Shown here piece after piece: positions 44,176 to 52,193 of a DNA stretch of 64,000 bases. The DNA lies in contig OY969905.1 in assembly GCA_963704455.1 (NCBI GenBank), positions 1,054,001 through 1,118,000 on the forward strand, given 5' to 3'. The notes under the pieces are model-generated. The model saw nothing but the letters and a program-made list of their open reading frames with translations. It was not told the origin of the DNA and searched no databases. The position numbers and the translations under genes were made by a program. Source of the DNA: DASTCZ01 sp963704455. Lineage in GTDB: Bacteria; Acidobacteriota; Terriglobia; Acidiferrales; UBA7541. Position 1 is the first letter of the stretch; the number at the start of each line of letters is the position of its first letter.

Positions 44176-45453
44176 GTGAGGAAAACCTATCAGGGAACGG
44201 AGTACAAGTCCAAGCAGAAGTTCGAGGTGATCGGCAAGCGGGAGTTGCTGGTGGAGGTGCCGCTGCCGATGGTCGAGGTGTGGGAGGAACTGCAAGCCCA
44301 AGTCGAACAGTTGACCGGAGAAGCCGGGCTAAGGATCATCGGCACGATTCTGGAAAACGAGGTGACGCGGCGCGTGGGACCTCCGCACCGGCCGGGTCCC
44401 GAGTCGGGCGCGGTGCGCTGGGGCCGCCAGCCCGGCTACGTGATCTTCAGCGGGCAGAAAGTAGCGGTGACTCGCCCACGAGTGCGCACACGGGCAGGTC
44501 AAGAAGTGGAACTGGATAGTTACGCGCGCCTGCAACACGACGGACGGCGGCAGCGAGCCGTGCGGGAAGGCATCGTCGCGGGACTGACTTCACGGAACTA
44601 TCGCCGCGCGGTCCAGAGCGTGCTGGACGGCTACGGGATCGAGAAATCCAGCGTGAGCCGCCAGTTCGTGGCTGCCAGTGCCACGCAGTTGCAAGAACTG
44701 TGCGAGAAAAAGCTTGACGCTCTCGATCTGGCAGCCATCCTGATCGATGGGATCCATCTCGGCAAGCAAGTGCTGGTGGTGGCGCTGGGCATCGAAATCA
44801 GCGGGGAAAAGCACGTTCTGGGGCTGTGGCAAGGAGCGACGGAGAACACCACGGTGGTGAAGGAGTTGCTGGAGGATCTGGTGACGCGCGGTCTCGATGC
44901 GGAGCGTCGCTACTTGTTCGTGATCGACGGGGCGAAAGCGCTGCGGGCGGGGATCGAGCGCGTGTTTGGCGAGCGCGCGGAGGTGCAGCGCTGCCAGATC
45001 CACAAGCGGCGCAACGTGAAAGAGCATCTGCCGAAGAGCGCCCAGGGTGATACGGACCGGAGAATCCGCAACGCCTACGCGATGACGGATTACGCGGCGG
45101 CGAAAGCGGAGTTGGAGAAAATCTTCCGGCAACTGGAACGCATCAACCCGAGCGCGGCGCGCAGCTTGGAAGAAGGGCTGGAGGAAACGCTGACGGTGCA
45201 CCGGCTAGGCGTGGGCTGGCTGCTGCGCCGAACGCTGGCTTCGACCAATCCCATCGAGTCGTGCCTGTCGACCGTCGAGCGAGTGGCGCGGAACGTAAAA
45301 CGCTGGCGAGAAGGAGAGCACGCCTTGCGCTGGACGGCTACCGGGTTGTTGGAAGCGCAGAAGAAATTCCGGCGAGTGAAAGGCTATCGGGAACTGGAAC
45401 TCTTGCATCGCCGGATGAACCCGTCGTTGACTCAGCAGGCGCAGGTCGCGTAA
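44176..45453 (+). CDS. IS256-family (mutator-type) transposase
   Basis: 425 residues. The DDE catalytic residues sit in LAAILIDGIHLGKQV, YLFVIDGAKALRAGI and ASTNPIESCLSTVER, with the family CxxH-type segment VQRCQIHKRRNVKEHLP between. The N-terminal half is the DNA-binding region. The GTG start at 44176 follows GAGAGGAGAG. The frame is intact. Confidence 0.95.
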   Translation: MRKTYQGTEYKSKQKFEVIGKRELLVEVPLPMVEVWEELQAQVEQLTGEAGLRIIGTILENEVTRRVGPPHRPGPESGAVRWGRQPGYVIFSGQKVAVTRPRVRTRAGQEVELDSYARLQHDGRRQRAVREGIVAGLTSRNYRRAVQSVLDGYGIEKSSVSRQFVAASATQLQELCEKKLDALDLAAILIDGIHLGKQVLVVALGIEISGEKHVLGLWQGATENTTVVKELLEDLVTRGLDAERRYLFVIDGAKALRAGIERVFGERAEVQRCQIHKRRNVKEHLPKSAQGDTDRRIRNAYAMTDYAAAKAELEKIFRQLERINPSAARSLEEGLEETLTVHRLGVGWLLRRTLASTNPIESCLSTVERVARNVKRWREGEHALRWTATGLLEAQKKFRRVKGYRELELLHRRMNPSLTQQAQVA

Positions 45454-45503
45454 CGTGCGGAAAGTCGAGAGCCGCTGCTTTCAACTAAACCGGGGACAAC
45501 TTC

Positions 45504-45512
45504 TGTGGCTGG
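45504..45512. repeat. 9-bp target-site duplication, right copy
   Basis: Identical to 44060-44068. Confidence 0.85.
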
Positions 45513-45564
45513 TGACGAGTGACTAGTGGCTAGGCACCTCCATACCCCCCCCCCCGCCTTTTTT

Positions 45565-46020
45565 TCTAAGTGATAGGCAACACTGGTAGTTATGGGCGCG
45601 GGTGTCTGTAAGTGATAGGTAACATTGGGTGATTTTTGGGCCATTTGTAAGAATGCTTGTAAGTGGTAGGCAACACTGGTAGTTACGGGTGAAGGGGACT
45701 CGTAAGTGATAGAAAACACAGGGGCCCCTTTGCGGAGTTTTGGCGCAAATCTCGTAAGTGGTAGATAGCACAGGTATTTACGGCTTTGTAAGAAGATCTT
45801 GCTAGCGACGGGGGGGTGTACCCCCTATCTTTTCGTAAGAGTGTGCGCCTAAAGGAGTTACAGGAACGAAGAGCGGCAAGAGTAAGCGCCTAAAGGACTT
45901 ACGGGGTTTTAAGCGATTTGCCCGGTAAGTGATTCCATCGAAAAGATTTACAGGCGCGAGTGCACTGAAATTGTGCAACAGCGGCCGCAAGAGTGTGCGC
46001 CTAAAGGGGTTACGTGGGAT
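45565..46020. repeat. Array of 27-28-bp GTAAG...TTAC repeats of two related types
   Basis: Type A (28 bp, like GTAAGTGRTAGGCAACAC then TGGTAGTTAC) occurs at 45566, 45608, 45659, 45702 and 45754. Type B (27 bp, like GTAAGAGTGTGCGCC then TAAAGGAGTTAC) occurs at 45835, 45876 and 45987. A further GTAAG...TTAC unit with a different core is at 45925. Many copies share the inverted ends GTAA/TTAC. Successive starts are about 42, 51, 43, 52, 81, 41, 49 and 62 bp apart. No coding frame is credible. The array lies between two convergent genes, next to an IS256 element, and is preceded by a run of 11 C and a run of 7 T. Confidence 0.75.
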
Positions 46021-46205
46021 CGTGTTTCGAGTAAAGGGTTGAGGCGACGATTTCATGCGAGATGATACAACAAGAGTAAACTAATGTCAAGAGAATTATG
46101 TAGGAATTATGGGAAGATTTGTTACAAAAGCTATTCGAATGAGTGTTCGAATGGGGAAGCTACGCAATTCGAATCGCGGATTGGACGCAAGTGCTGAAGG
46201 CTCGG
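46021..46205. other. AT-richer spacer between the repeat array and the TIGR03435 gene
   Basis: No repeat unit and no reading frame that I can support. It contains a few loose GAGTAAA words similar to the repeat ends. Confidence 0.35.
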
Positions 46206-47264
46206 CTAATTCTTCCCCGGCTTCTCTATATGATCAATAACGATCACTTCCACGGGACCAGTCGAAGATTCGAGTTTCAGCCCGAGCTGCTTATCCACAC
46301 CTTCCAACACTGACGCCTTGTAGGCCGCCGCAATTGGCGCCGCACTCATTTGTGCCAGTGAAGTGTAATGCTGCACCTGTGGCTGGTAAGTCAACGTGAA
46401 ATCATAAAAACCCGTCAGCCCCGTCTTGTCCACGACGTTGCGCTCCAAAACCTTCTCCAGCGGCACGCAAAGAGTATCAATCCGCGCTCCTCGACCGGTG
46501 AGCACATAGCCGCCCTGGCTGTCCATTTCGACGGTCAGTGCGGCACTGCCTGTATTCGGCTGGGCGGACTCATGAAACTTTGGCCCCTTTTTTCCGAGGA
46601 CCAGCTCATAGACTGGAATCAGTTTCGTTTCGCGATGGTATTCGAGCTTCAAACGATCAGCCAGAAACGGAATCAGCGCCTCGCGTTCTGCTCGCGCCTT
46701 CGCCCCTGGCTGAAGGCTGTTCATCGCATCCGCCGTCGCCGGACTGAAATTAATCGTGAAGTCGTAATTGTCATCGTTCACCCACCCGGGCGTGCCGACG
46801 ATTTTGTCATGGTCAACGCCGAATGCAATTTGAATCAAGCTTCTGACGGTCACGTTTAACGCGCCGAAACCATCGCAAATCGCGCCCGTGCGAGAGATAA
46901 TGCGGGCCCTTCCTACTACCTGCTCGTTGGCGGGATCGTGTGGCACGATGCTGGTGCCCTCAAATTCATATGAGGGCAACGCACCGGCCGCCACGTCCTG
47001 CGGAGCTGATTGAAGCACAATGTGCGTCCTTGGTTGCGTCGGCCTCTGCCTGCAGGGAATAACGACAATGCCTATGCTGCCCTCGGGCGGGCCCTCTTCA
47101 AAACCCTTTGAAGTGATTGGTGGAGGGTTCTGTGTGCCGCTTTGTGCCGTCTGCTGCTCGCCATTTTGCGCGCCACTTTGCGTTCCGTTCCCTTGCACCG
47201 ACAGGAGTGACAGGGAGGCGCACACCATCGCAATCACGAAGAAAGGAAATACGCTGCGTTTCAC
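46206..47264 (-). CDS. TIGR03435-family 'soil-associated' secreted protein
   Basis: 352 residues. A signal peptide (FFVIAMVCASLSLLSVQG) leads to a Gln/Asn-rich low-complexity linker. The family blocks follow: LIQIAFGVDHDKIVGTPGWVNDDNYDF, LIPFLADRLKLEYHRETK, VYELVLGKKGPKF, NVVDKTGLTGFYDFTLTY, and the terminal LGLKLESSTGPVEVIVIDH with EKP. Proteins of this kind are expanded in Acidobacteria, and their function is unknown. The GTG start follows AGGAGG by seven bases. It lies 12 bases behind the stop of a truncated paralog, so a tandem pair once stood here. Confidence 0.85.
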   Translation of the reverse strand: MKRSVFPFFVIAMVCASLSLLSVQGNGTQSGAQNGEQQTAQSGTQNPPPITSKGFEEGPPEGSIGIVVIPCRQRPTQPRTHIVLQSAPQDVAAGALPSYEFEGTSIVPHDPANEQVVGRARIISRTGAICDGFGALNVTVRSLIQIAFGVDHDKIVGTPGWVNDDNYDFTINFSPATADAMNSLQPGAKARAEREALIPFLADRLKLEYHRETKLIPVYELVLGKKGPKFHESAQPNTGSAALTVEMDSQGGYVLTGRGARIDTLCVPLEKVLERNVVDKTGLTGFYDFTLTYQPQVQHYTSLAQMSAAPIAAAYKASVLEGVDKQLGLKLESSTGPVEVIVIDHIEKPGKN

Positions 47265-47275
47265 TGCATTGCCTC

Positions 47276-47488
47276 CTACTTCTCACTCGGCTTCACGTGA
47301 TGGTCCACGACGATCATCTTCACTGGCTCATACTCAGAATGCAACTCTGGCCTTAGCCGTTTGACCATCTGGATGGATTCACTGTGTATTCGTTCCGCGT
47401 ACGATTCCCCAGCCGTCCTGAACGCCCCATTTATTAATTGTGTCACGTTCACGAAGCGGGACGATTGCGCGTTGCCTGTAGAGGTGAC
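47276..47488 (-). pseudogene. 3' relic of a second TIGR03435-family gene
   Basis: In one minus-strand frame ending at the TAG at 47276-47278 I read about 70 residues. They end in RLRPELHSEYEPVKMIVVDH then HVKPSEK, the typical C-terminus of this family (compare LESSTGPVEVIVIDHIEKP in the next gene). Upstream the similarity fades near 47488 and there is no start or N-terminal part. The remainder has been deleted. Confidence 0.6.
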
Positions 47489-47499
47489 ATCCTCGCGCC

Positions 47500-47652
47500 G
47501 TGAAGAAACAGCGCAAATCTAAGAAACGCCCCACCTGGAAGCGCAAGCCCTCGCCGGAAGTGAAAGAACTTACAACAAGCCTGACTGAATGGGCTCATTA
47601 TCTCGTGGGGGAGGCGAAGGATATTCAAGAGCGCGACAAAAAAGAAAATTGA
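47500..47652 (+). CDS. Small basic hypothetical protein (50 residues)
   Basis: A GTG-started frame of 50 residues, MKKQRKSKKRPTWKRKPSPE followed by VKELTTSLTEWAHYLVGEA and a charged tail. The strongly basic N-terminus and amphipathic second half look protein-like. A GAGGTG lies 13 bases before the start, which is far. No family recognised. Could be spurious. Confidence 0.3.
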   Translation: MKKQRKSKKRPTWKRKPSPEVKELTTSLTEWAHYLVGEAKDIQERDKKEN

Positions 47653-47708
47653 AGAGGCTTGAAGGTTAGACCACCCGTCAATTCAAAACCCCCAATCTTC
47701 GCGAAGCG

Positions 47709-47921
47709 ATGCAGCAGCTTTTTGAGCGACGCTACAAGAAAGAACTCTAGCGGCTCGAATTCGGGAAATCGGTGGTTCGCACATTCACTCCGCAGAAAAA
47801 ATTCGGCACAGTGCTTGTCGGCATCGGCTTCGCCAGTTACCTCTCGCCGGTATTGGAATCCGAGGTCAAGGTCACTCCCTCCCACAAAGACAAGTCCCAC
47901 GTGAAGTACACAACGAAGTAG
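47709..47921 (+). pseudogene. Short ORF interrupted by an in-frame amber codon
   Basis: From the ATG at 47709 the frame reads MQQLFERRYKKEL, meets TAG at 47748-47750, and continues in the same frame as RLEFGKSVVRTFTPQKKFGT and about 37 further residues to a TAG at 47919. Both halves look like protein (mixed charged and beta-forming residues), suggesting a decayed small gene. No family recognised. Confidence 0.3.
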
Positions 47922-47988
47922 CCCTCCTACGCCCGCGTTGTCATCTGCGGTTTGTCCATTCCGATGCCTTCAATCGGGGCCGAGCACA

Positions 47989-48012
47989 GTCCCGACTATC
48001 GCTCGTCGGGAC
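47989..48012. repeat. Perfect 8-bp inverted repeat with 8-base loop
   Basis: GTCCCGAC (47989-47996) pairs with GTCGGGAC (48005-48012). No U-run follows on either strand, so a plain intrinsic terminator is not supported. It sits just upstream of the promoter of the coiled-coil gene. Confidence 0.4.
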
Positions 48013-48053
48013 GTAGCGAACAGACATTCTCTGTGGAGTAGGCGGTTAAATAC

Positions 48054-48082
48054 TTGACATACTAATGTAACAAGTATATCTA
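48054..48082 (+). promoter_or_regulatory. Sigma70-type promoter for the coiled-coil membrane protein gene
   Basis: TTGACA (48054-48059), a 17-base spacer and TATCTA (48077-48082), in an AT-rich stretch 66 bases before the TTG start at 48149. This is the clearest sigma70-like promoter in the window. Confidence 0.6.
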
Positions 48083-48148
48083 GAATTCTTAAGCAGATCT
48101 GTGGGTAGATTTCTTTGGGGATGCCAGTTTGCCGGGAGGGGGTGAGCT

Positions 48149-48925
48149 TTGGATGATCAGAGTAAGTCAACAGAGATCGCATCGTTGAGAGACGAGTGTG
48201 AACGACTTAGAAAGGAGCGTGACGGCTTTCGTGACGTCCTAAAAGAGGGGCAAGTGCAGGCCGAGGATCTCTTGTCCGCGAAGCTGAAAGTTTTGGCTCA
48301 AGACCTCGCAAGGCAGGTCCAGGAAGAATTTGTGGGTCGGGTTAAGACGCTGCTCTGGGTCGCAGGACTCTTCATTGGGATTGCGACCCTGGGGGGCTTT
48401 TTCACGATCAGAGATTTGGCAAAGCAGGCGATTGACGACGCAATTGTGAAGAGGGAAAGTCAGTTTAGTCAACTCGCAAATACTGAATTATCCGATGTCG
48501 TGAATCTACGGACACAAACGGCAATGGCGTTGGATGAGACTCGACGGCTGACAGATGCTACGAAGGCTGATGTTCAAAGGAAGGCAGCAGAAATTAGCCA
48601 ACAAACGGATCAAGCTAAGAAATTGATACTAGAGACAACTAAGTATTGGGAGGCTACAAAAAAATCTGTGAATCGAGTGAAAGGAATTCCGCCAACGCAA
48701 GCAGAAAATAACGAGCAAGACTACTCGATAAAGCTGATCAATTGCTTAAAGTCCGCCGGCGTCCACGATGCCGACGTAGACGTTTTCGATGCGGTAATCA
48801 GAAATGACATGAATGGCATAAAGGACGGACTCAGTCGTGGAGGCAACCCCAATGTTTCTACGGTTGAATTGATGAAGAGACATCGGGATATCGTTGCAAA
48901 ATCATGTCCCACATTATTGCGATGA
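48149..48925 (+). CDS. Coiled-coil protein with one membrane helix, unknown function
   Basis: 258 residues. The N-terminal region (about 1-60) is coiled coil (EIASLRDECERLRKERD). A single hydrophobic helix follows at about 68-88 (LLWVAGLFIGIATLGGFFTI). A long coiled coil with many Gln, Lys and Glu (about 90-180) and a small C-terminal domain end the protein. The start is a TTG at 48149 behind GGAGGGGG. Codon and base use are more AT-rich than the core genes, suggesting acquisition. A membrane-anchored coiled-coil protein beside a restriction-type endonuclease could belong to a defence module; that is speculation. Confidence 0.6.
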   Translation: MDDQSKSTEIASLRDECERLRKERDGFRDVLKEGQVQAEDLLSAKLKVLAQDLARQVQEEFVGRVKTLLWVAGLFIGIATLGGFFTIRDLAKQAIDDAIVKRESQFSQLANTELSDVVNLRTQTAMALDETRRLTDATKADVQRKAAEISQQTDQAKKLILETTKYWEATKKSVNRVKGIPPTQAENNEQDYSIKLINCLKSAGVHDADVDVFDAVIRNDMNGIKDGLSRGGNPNVSTVELMKRHRDIVAKSCPTLLR

Positions 48926-49249
48926 TTTTCAGTTGAATGGAATAAGGGACGGAATTTGTCTGGAGAACGAACAAGACCTCACCCGAGTTAGCTTGTGGTC
49001 AACGTGAAGGTTCAAACTAGGGCCTTTATCTCTATGATCCAGCAAGCCAACCGGCCCACACCAGTTCCTCCAAATCTCAGGCAGTGCCTCTAGGCCAACC
49101 GTTTTCCCCTTCGCCAGGTGCCCCAAACCCTGGTTTGACGGCTAGGCTTTGACTTACGTGCGCTCGAGATTGAAGGCAGAAAATCCCTAAACGCTACTAT
49201 TACATGTGAGGTACCTACAAGAAGTGACTCTGCGTGGCTGAGAGACGCC
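48926..49249. other. Intergenic region with short antisense frames
   Basis: About 320 bases. Two overlapping minus-strand frames of about 60 residues occur, but they have no ribosome site and no recognisable family. I see no repeat or RNA element. Confidence 0.35.
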
Positions 49250-50437
49250 TTATTCGGATTTTCGCAGCCTGAATTCACTGATCAGGTATGGGCGCGCCGC
49301 CAACAATCTCTCAAGGTGGGTTTCTGGCCACATGCTGATATGCAACGCGCGATCAGATTGGTTGTGGTCCTCAATCAGCTTGATCGCATCGACTGTAAAC
49401 CTCCCACTGGTAGCAATGATTAGGTAATCAACCCGAGGCGGCTGCCAGAGTTCCATTTGACCTCGAGCGGTGATTACGTCAGGAACGCTAACACTCTTCG
49501 ACAGCCAGTGCTTGCATTGGACGATAATTCGGTGGCGCCTAACTCCCGCAAGCGGATCATCTTCAACCCTCATGACCGAAAGGTCACGGCCGCGATCAGG
49601 CGCATGAGTCTGTTGTAACCACTCCGGATTCTCATACCCTGGTGAAGTAGACAAAATAAGAAACACAAGACGCTCGAAGCCTTCGTCCGACAACACTGAC
49701 CATCTTAATTGAGCCGTTACCTCGCCCGTCGGTCGACCGGCGACAACTTCGCCAAGATCCTCGACTCCTACGGGGATAGGATCCTGTTCGCCATAAAGAT
49801 TGGATTGGAGAGTGTACTTGATGGTGGGCCAATCGAGTTTCCGAATGTCCGACAAATCCCCAACCATGGAGAAGCTCAGATGCCGCCGCATGTCTGACCA
49901 TCGTTGAGGTCGCACACTGCTGCCGAGAAGGATGTCGATCTCGGCAACCAGTTTCTTAAGTTGCGAGCATGTCTCTTCAGGGACAGAATCACTAAGCTTT
50001 TTTCCTGCAAGCCTGGAGTCGAACCCCCTCAACACATTATCCACTTCATCGATCAGATTAAGCATTCTGTCTTGGACTAGCTCACGCCGCTTCGCATTCA
50101 ATTTGAATCGGTACTCTCGCAGGATCCTCCCTTGCTCCTCCACAGTGTCCTCAACGGAGACGTGAGCTGAAATCTCATCCACCTCAAGTGCGTCGACGCG
50201 CATTTGACCAACACTGTCGAATTCAAGTAGTCGGTCTTCGACGCGAAAGCCATCGATCGCGGGCAGACCCGGCAACACACGCCGGAAGGCAAGGCACAAC
50301 TCATCGTATTCCGGGGGACTTCCAAAGGCTGGGCCCCCTTGCAAATGACCTTGAATCTGGGACCAAAGCTTGTCTAGTTTTTCAAGGTTTGCTTCAGTTG
50401 CCTCAAATTTTTGTAGCGCAGCGTCAAGGGTCGTCAT
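49250..50437 (-). CDS. Mrr-like restriction-type endonuclease
   Basis: 395 residues. The N-terminal part (about 1-220) is helical and charged, of unknown family. The C-terminal part (about 225-395) has the Mrr_cat/PD-(D/E)xK pattern: LSDEGFERLVFLILSTSPGY, then DRGRDLSVMRV (catalytic Asp) and RRHRIIVQCKHW (QxK). A conserved VPDVITARGQME helix and DYLIIATSGRFTVDAIKL follow. Such enzymes cut foreign or modified DNA; no methyltransferase gene is near, which fits a type IV-like activity. The gene is read towards, and converges with, the coiled-coil gene. Base use is less GC-rich than the core genes. Confidence 0.75.
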   Translation of the reverse strand: MTTLDAALQKFEATEANLEKLDKLWSQIQGHLQGGPAFGSPPEYDELCLAFRRVLPGLPAIDGFRVEDRLLEFDSVGQMRVDALEVDEISAHVSVEDTVEEQGRILREYRFKLNAKRRELVQDRMLNLIDEVDNVLRGFDSRLAGKKLSDSVPEETCSQLKKLVAEIDILLGSSVRPQRWSDMRRHLSFSMVGDLSDIRKLDWPTIKYTLQSNLYGEQDPIPVGVEDLGEVVAGRPTGEVTAQLRWSVLSDEGFERLVFLILSTSPGYENPEWLQQTHAPDRGRDLSVMRVEDDPLAGVRRHRIIVQCKHWLSKSVSVPDVITARGQMELWQPPRVDYLIIATSGRFTVDAIKLIEDHNQSDRALHISMWPETHLERLLAARPYLISEFRLRKSE

Positions 50438-51064
50438 GCGTTTTTATTCGAACCGCCTGCCCGCAGAGTAAAGACAAGGGTTGATTTCAAATTCCTCGTC
50501 CACATCAGCATAGGCCGTTATGAGGCCGACCACCGACTCGCGGGTGGCCAAGGCTCGTAACGCCTGTGTTCTCAGCGAAGCTGCCAAATCATTGCTGAAG
50601 CCGTTGGCATTGCTGGGAGTGGCACCGGTGCGGCGGCCGCCGGAGCCCCAAGAGCAGGATCGTAGAATTGAGCCCCATGAGCTTTCAAAAAACCGAAGTT
50701 CGTATCTGCTGCTATGTGATCGCCTACTCCAGCATTTGGGCGGGTGGGCCAGCCCTTCTGCTCTTTTTTCATTTGGCTGGATTCGATGATACCACCGAGG
50801 GCCGTCAACGAGGGGTAATTAGAATGGGGATCTGGGTGGGAACAGTAGAGCCGACACTCTTGCCGGCGAAGCTAGCTCCAAAAGGTCGAACACGCCGACA
50901 CTCCTGTGGGCGTGGCTAACCACGAACGGTCAAAGACGCCGACAGGAGTGTCGGCGCTACCAAGTCCTGCGGCGCGCGCAGCGCGGGCAAATGGGTTGAC
51001 GAGTTCTTCCATATCAGCCACGCCCACGAAGTGGCTCTCGTGGCGCTGCAAAATTCGGAGAAGA
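50438..51064. other. Gene-free stretch with palindromic repeats
   Basis: About 630 bases without a supportable gene. The frames on both strands lack ribosome sites and family features. It contains the inverted repeat listed below and several GC-rich hairpins, and ends at the promoter-like block ahead of the TIGR03435 pseudogene. Confidence 0.4.
50893..50956. repeat. REP-like palindromic element with a perfect 15-bp inverted repeat
   Basis: CGCCGACACTCCTGT (50893-50907) is the exact reverse complement of ACAGGAGTGTCGGCG (50942-50956), separated by 34 bases. The second arm can also fold on itself (CGCCGACA-GGAG-TGTCGGCG, 50937-50956). The spacer contains GTGGCTAACCAC, another small hairpin. 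This layout resembles bacterial interspersed REP/BIME elements. Confidence 0.55.
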
Positions 51065-51102
51065 AACCTAAACTTTACGCGGAGCGTTGGAGTCGTATAG
51101 AT
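51065..51102 (+). promoter_or_regulatory. ECF-type promoter candidate ahead of the TIGR03435 pseudogene
   Basis: AACCTAAACTTTA (from 51065) and GGAGTCGTATAGAT (to 51102) match, base for base at both ends and with identical 38-base total length, the block at 53268-53305 in front of the Gly/Tyr-rich protein gene. The layout fits an alternative-sigma promoter (AACC-type -35, GTC-type -10). Confidence 0.5.
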
Positions 51103-51121
51103 AAGTAGGTAGATAGGTTGG

Positions 51122-52068
51122 ATGGTGCTTATGAGGGGATATCTTCCAGCGGCAATAGCCGGCATCGCTGCGCTTGCGGTCACATCGCTGATGGGCGCGA
51201 CGAGCGCACCGGCCACGCGCGCGGAACCGCAATCGCAAAACGCCGCTCCCGCCAAATACGAATACGACGTCGTCTCAATCAGAGTGCTCGATCCCGATGA
51301 CAACACAACCGTTCCTGGGACGGGATATTCGCCCAACGGGCTTACCGCGACTCGTGTGAGGATGTGGTGGATGTTTCGCATGGCGTATGACGTGCCGAGA
51401 GCCCAGATCGTGGGAGCGCCCAACTGGGTTGACGACTTATGGTTCAACCTGGAAGCGCGGCTGGACGGGGAGACCGCTGCTGAACTGCAAAAACTTTCTT
51501 CGGATGAACTCCGGGTCGCCCGGCAGCAAATGCTTCGCGCGGTGATGGCGGATCGGTTCGGTCTGAAATTCCATTGGGAGACCAGAGAACTTCCCGCCTA
51601 TTTCCTGACCATCGCAAAGGACGGCCCGAAACTGCAGGAAGAAAAACGGATTATGTTGGGAAATTCGACCGGACCGACGTCAATAACAAGCGGCAAATGG
51701 ACTTCGTCTCAATGGTATACGACCAACAGACCATGCTTGTGGGCCAGGCAGCTTCGATGAAAACCTTGGCGGGGTTTCTGTCGCAACAGGTGTTGGCTGT
51801 CACTGGCGACAATGTCCGCCCCGTTTTGGACAAGACAGGCCTTACCGGCAAATACGACTTCGCATTCAAGTTCTCCACGGTGGGTGTCATGATCGTTTCG
51901 TCTGGGGCAGACCCGTCAATGGGCCCGCCCGGGACCTACACGATAAATTCTGGCGGCCCGACTCTCTTCAAAGCGCTTCAGGACAATCTCGGCCTGAAAT
52001 TGGAATCAGGCAAAGGCCCCGTTCCTGTCATTGTGATTGATCACGTCGAAAAACCATCCGCAAATTAG
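51122..52068 (+). pseudogene. Frameshifted TIGR03435-family gene
   Basis: From the ATG at 51122 a signal peptide (IAGIAALAVTSLMGATSA) and the family blocks YEYDVVSIRVLDPDD, MAYDVPRAQIVGAPNWVDD, RVARQQMLRAVMADRFGLKF and ELPAYFLTIAKDGPKLQE are read. After about 51650 the family sequence continues only in another frame (MKTLAGFLSQQVL, VLDKTGLTGKYDFAF, LGLKLESGKGPVPVIVIDHV). The switch fits loss of one base, possibly in the A5 run at 51642-51646. It is either a real pseudogene or a sequencing error. Confidence 0.8.
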
Positions 52069-52193
52069 GCAGACTGGAATTCAGTGAGCGCGCGGAGTGG
52101 GGCAACCGCGCCGAGAGCACTGCGTTCTAACGCGCTGGCGGGATGCGGCGGTGGTATTCTGCGGTTGTGAGAGTGGGCGGGGGAAAGAGGAGG

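Larger units (their letters stand above)
44069..45503 (+). mobile_element. Complete IS256-family insertion sequence
   Basis: 1435 bp. The inverted termini start GAAGTTGTCCC on both ends and continue with matching TTTAGTTGAAA and GCAGCGGCTCTCGAC blocks. A 9-bp duplication of host sequence (TGTGGCTGG) flanks it, the size expected for IS256. It carries one intact transposase gene. The empty site can be rebuilt just behind the stop of the DUF4097-like gene, so no gene was broken. Confidence 0.9.

Noticed and set aside
45432..45771. Minus-strand frames through the repeat array with repeated YHL/CCLSL peptides
   Set aside because: The peptide repetition only mirrors the DNA repeats. There is no start site context and the composition is implausible.
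45565..46020. CRISPR array
   Set aside because: Units are degenerate, belong to two types, have unequal spacing and no unique constant-length spacers. No cas genes are nearby.
47989..48012. Intrinsic terminator
   Set aside because: The stem is perfect but no T-run follows on either strand; listed only as an inverted repeat.
48929..49278. Two overlapping minus-strand frames of about 60 residues
   Set aside because: No ribosome site, no recognisable family, and the frames overlap each other and the nuclease gene.
50572..50808. 78-codon minus-strand frame in the gene-free stretch
   Set aside because: Low-complexity Ala/Pro end, no ribosome site and no neighbour with which it would pair.
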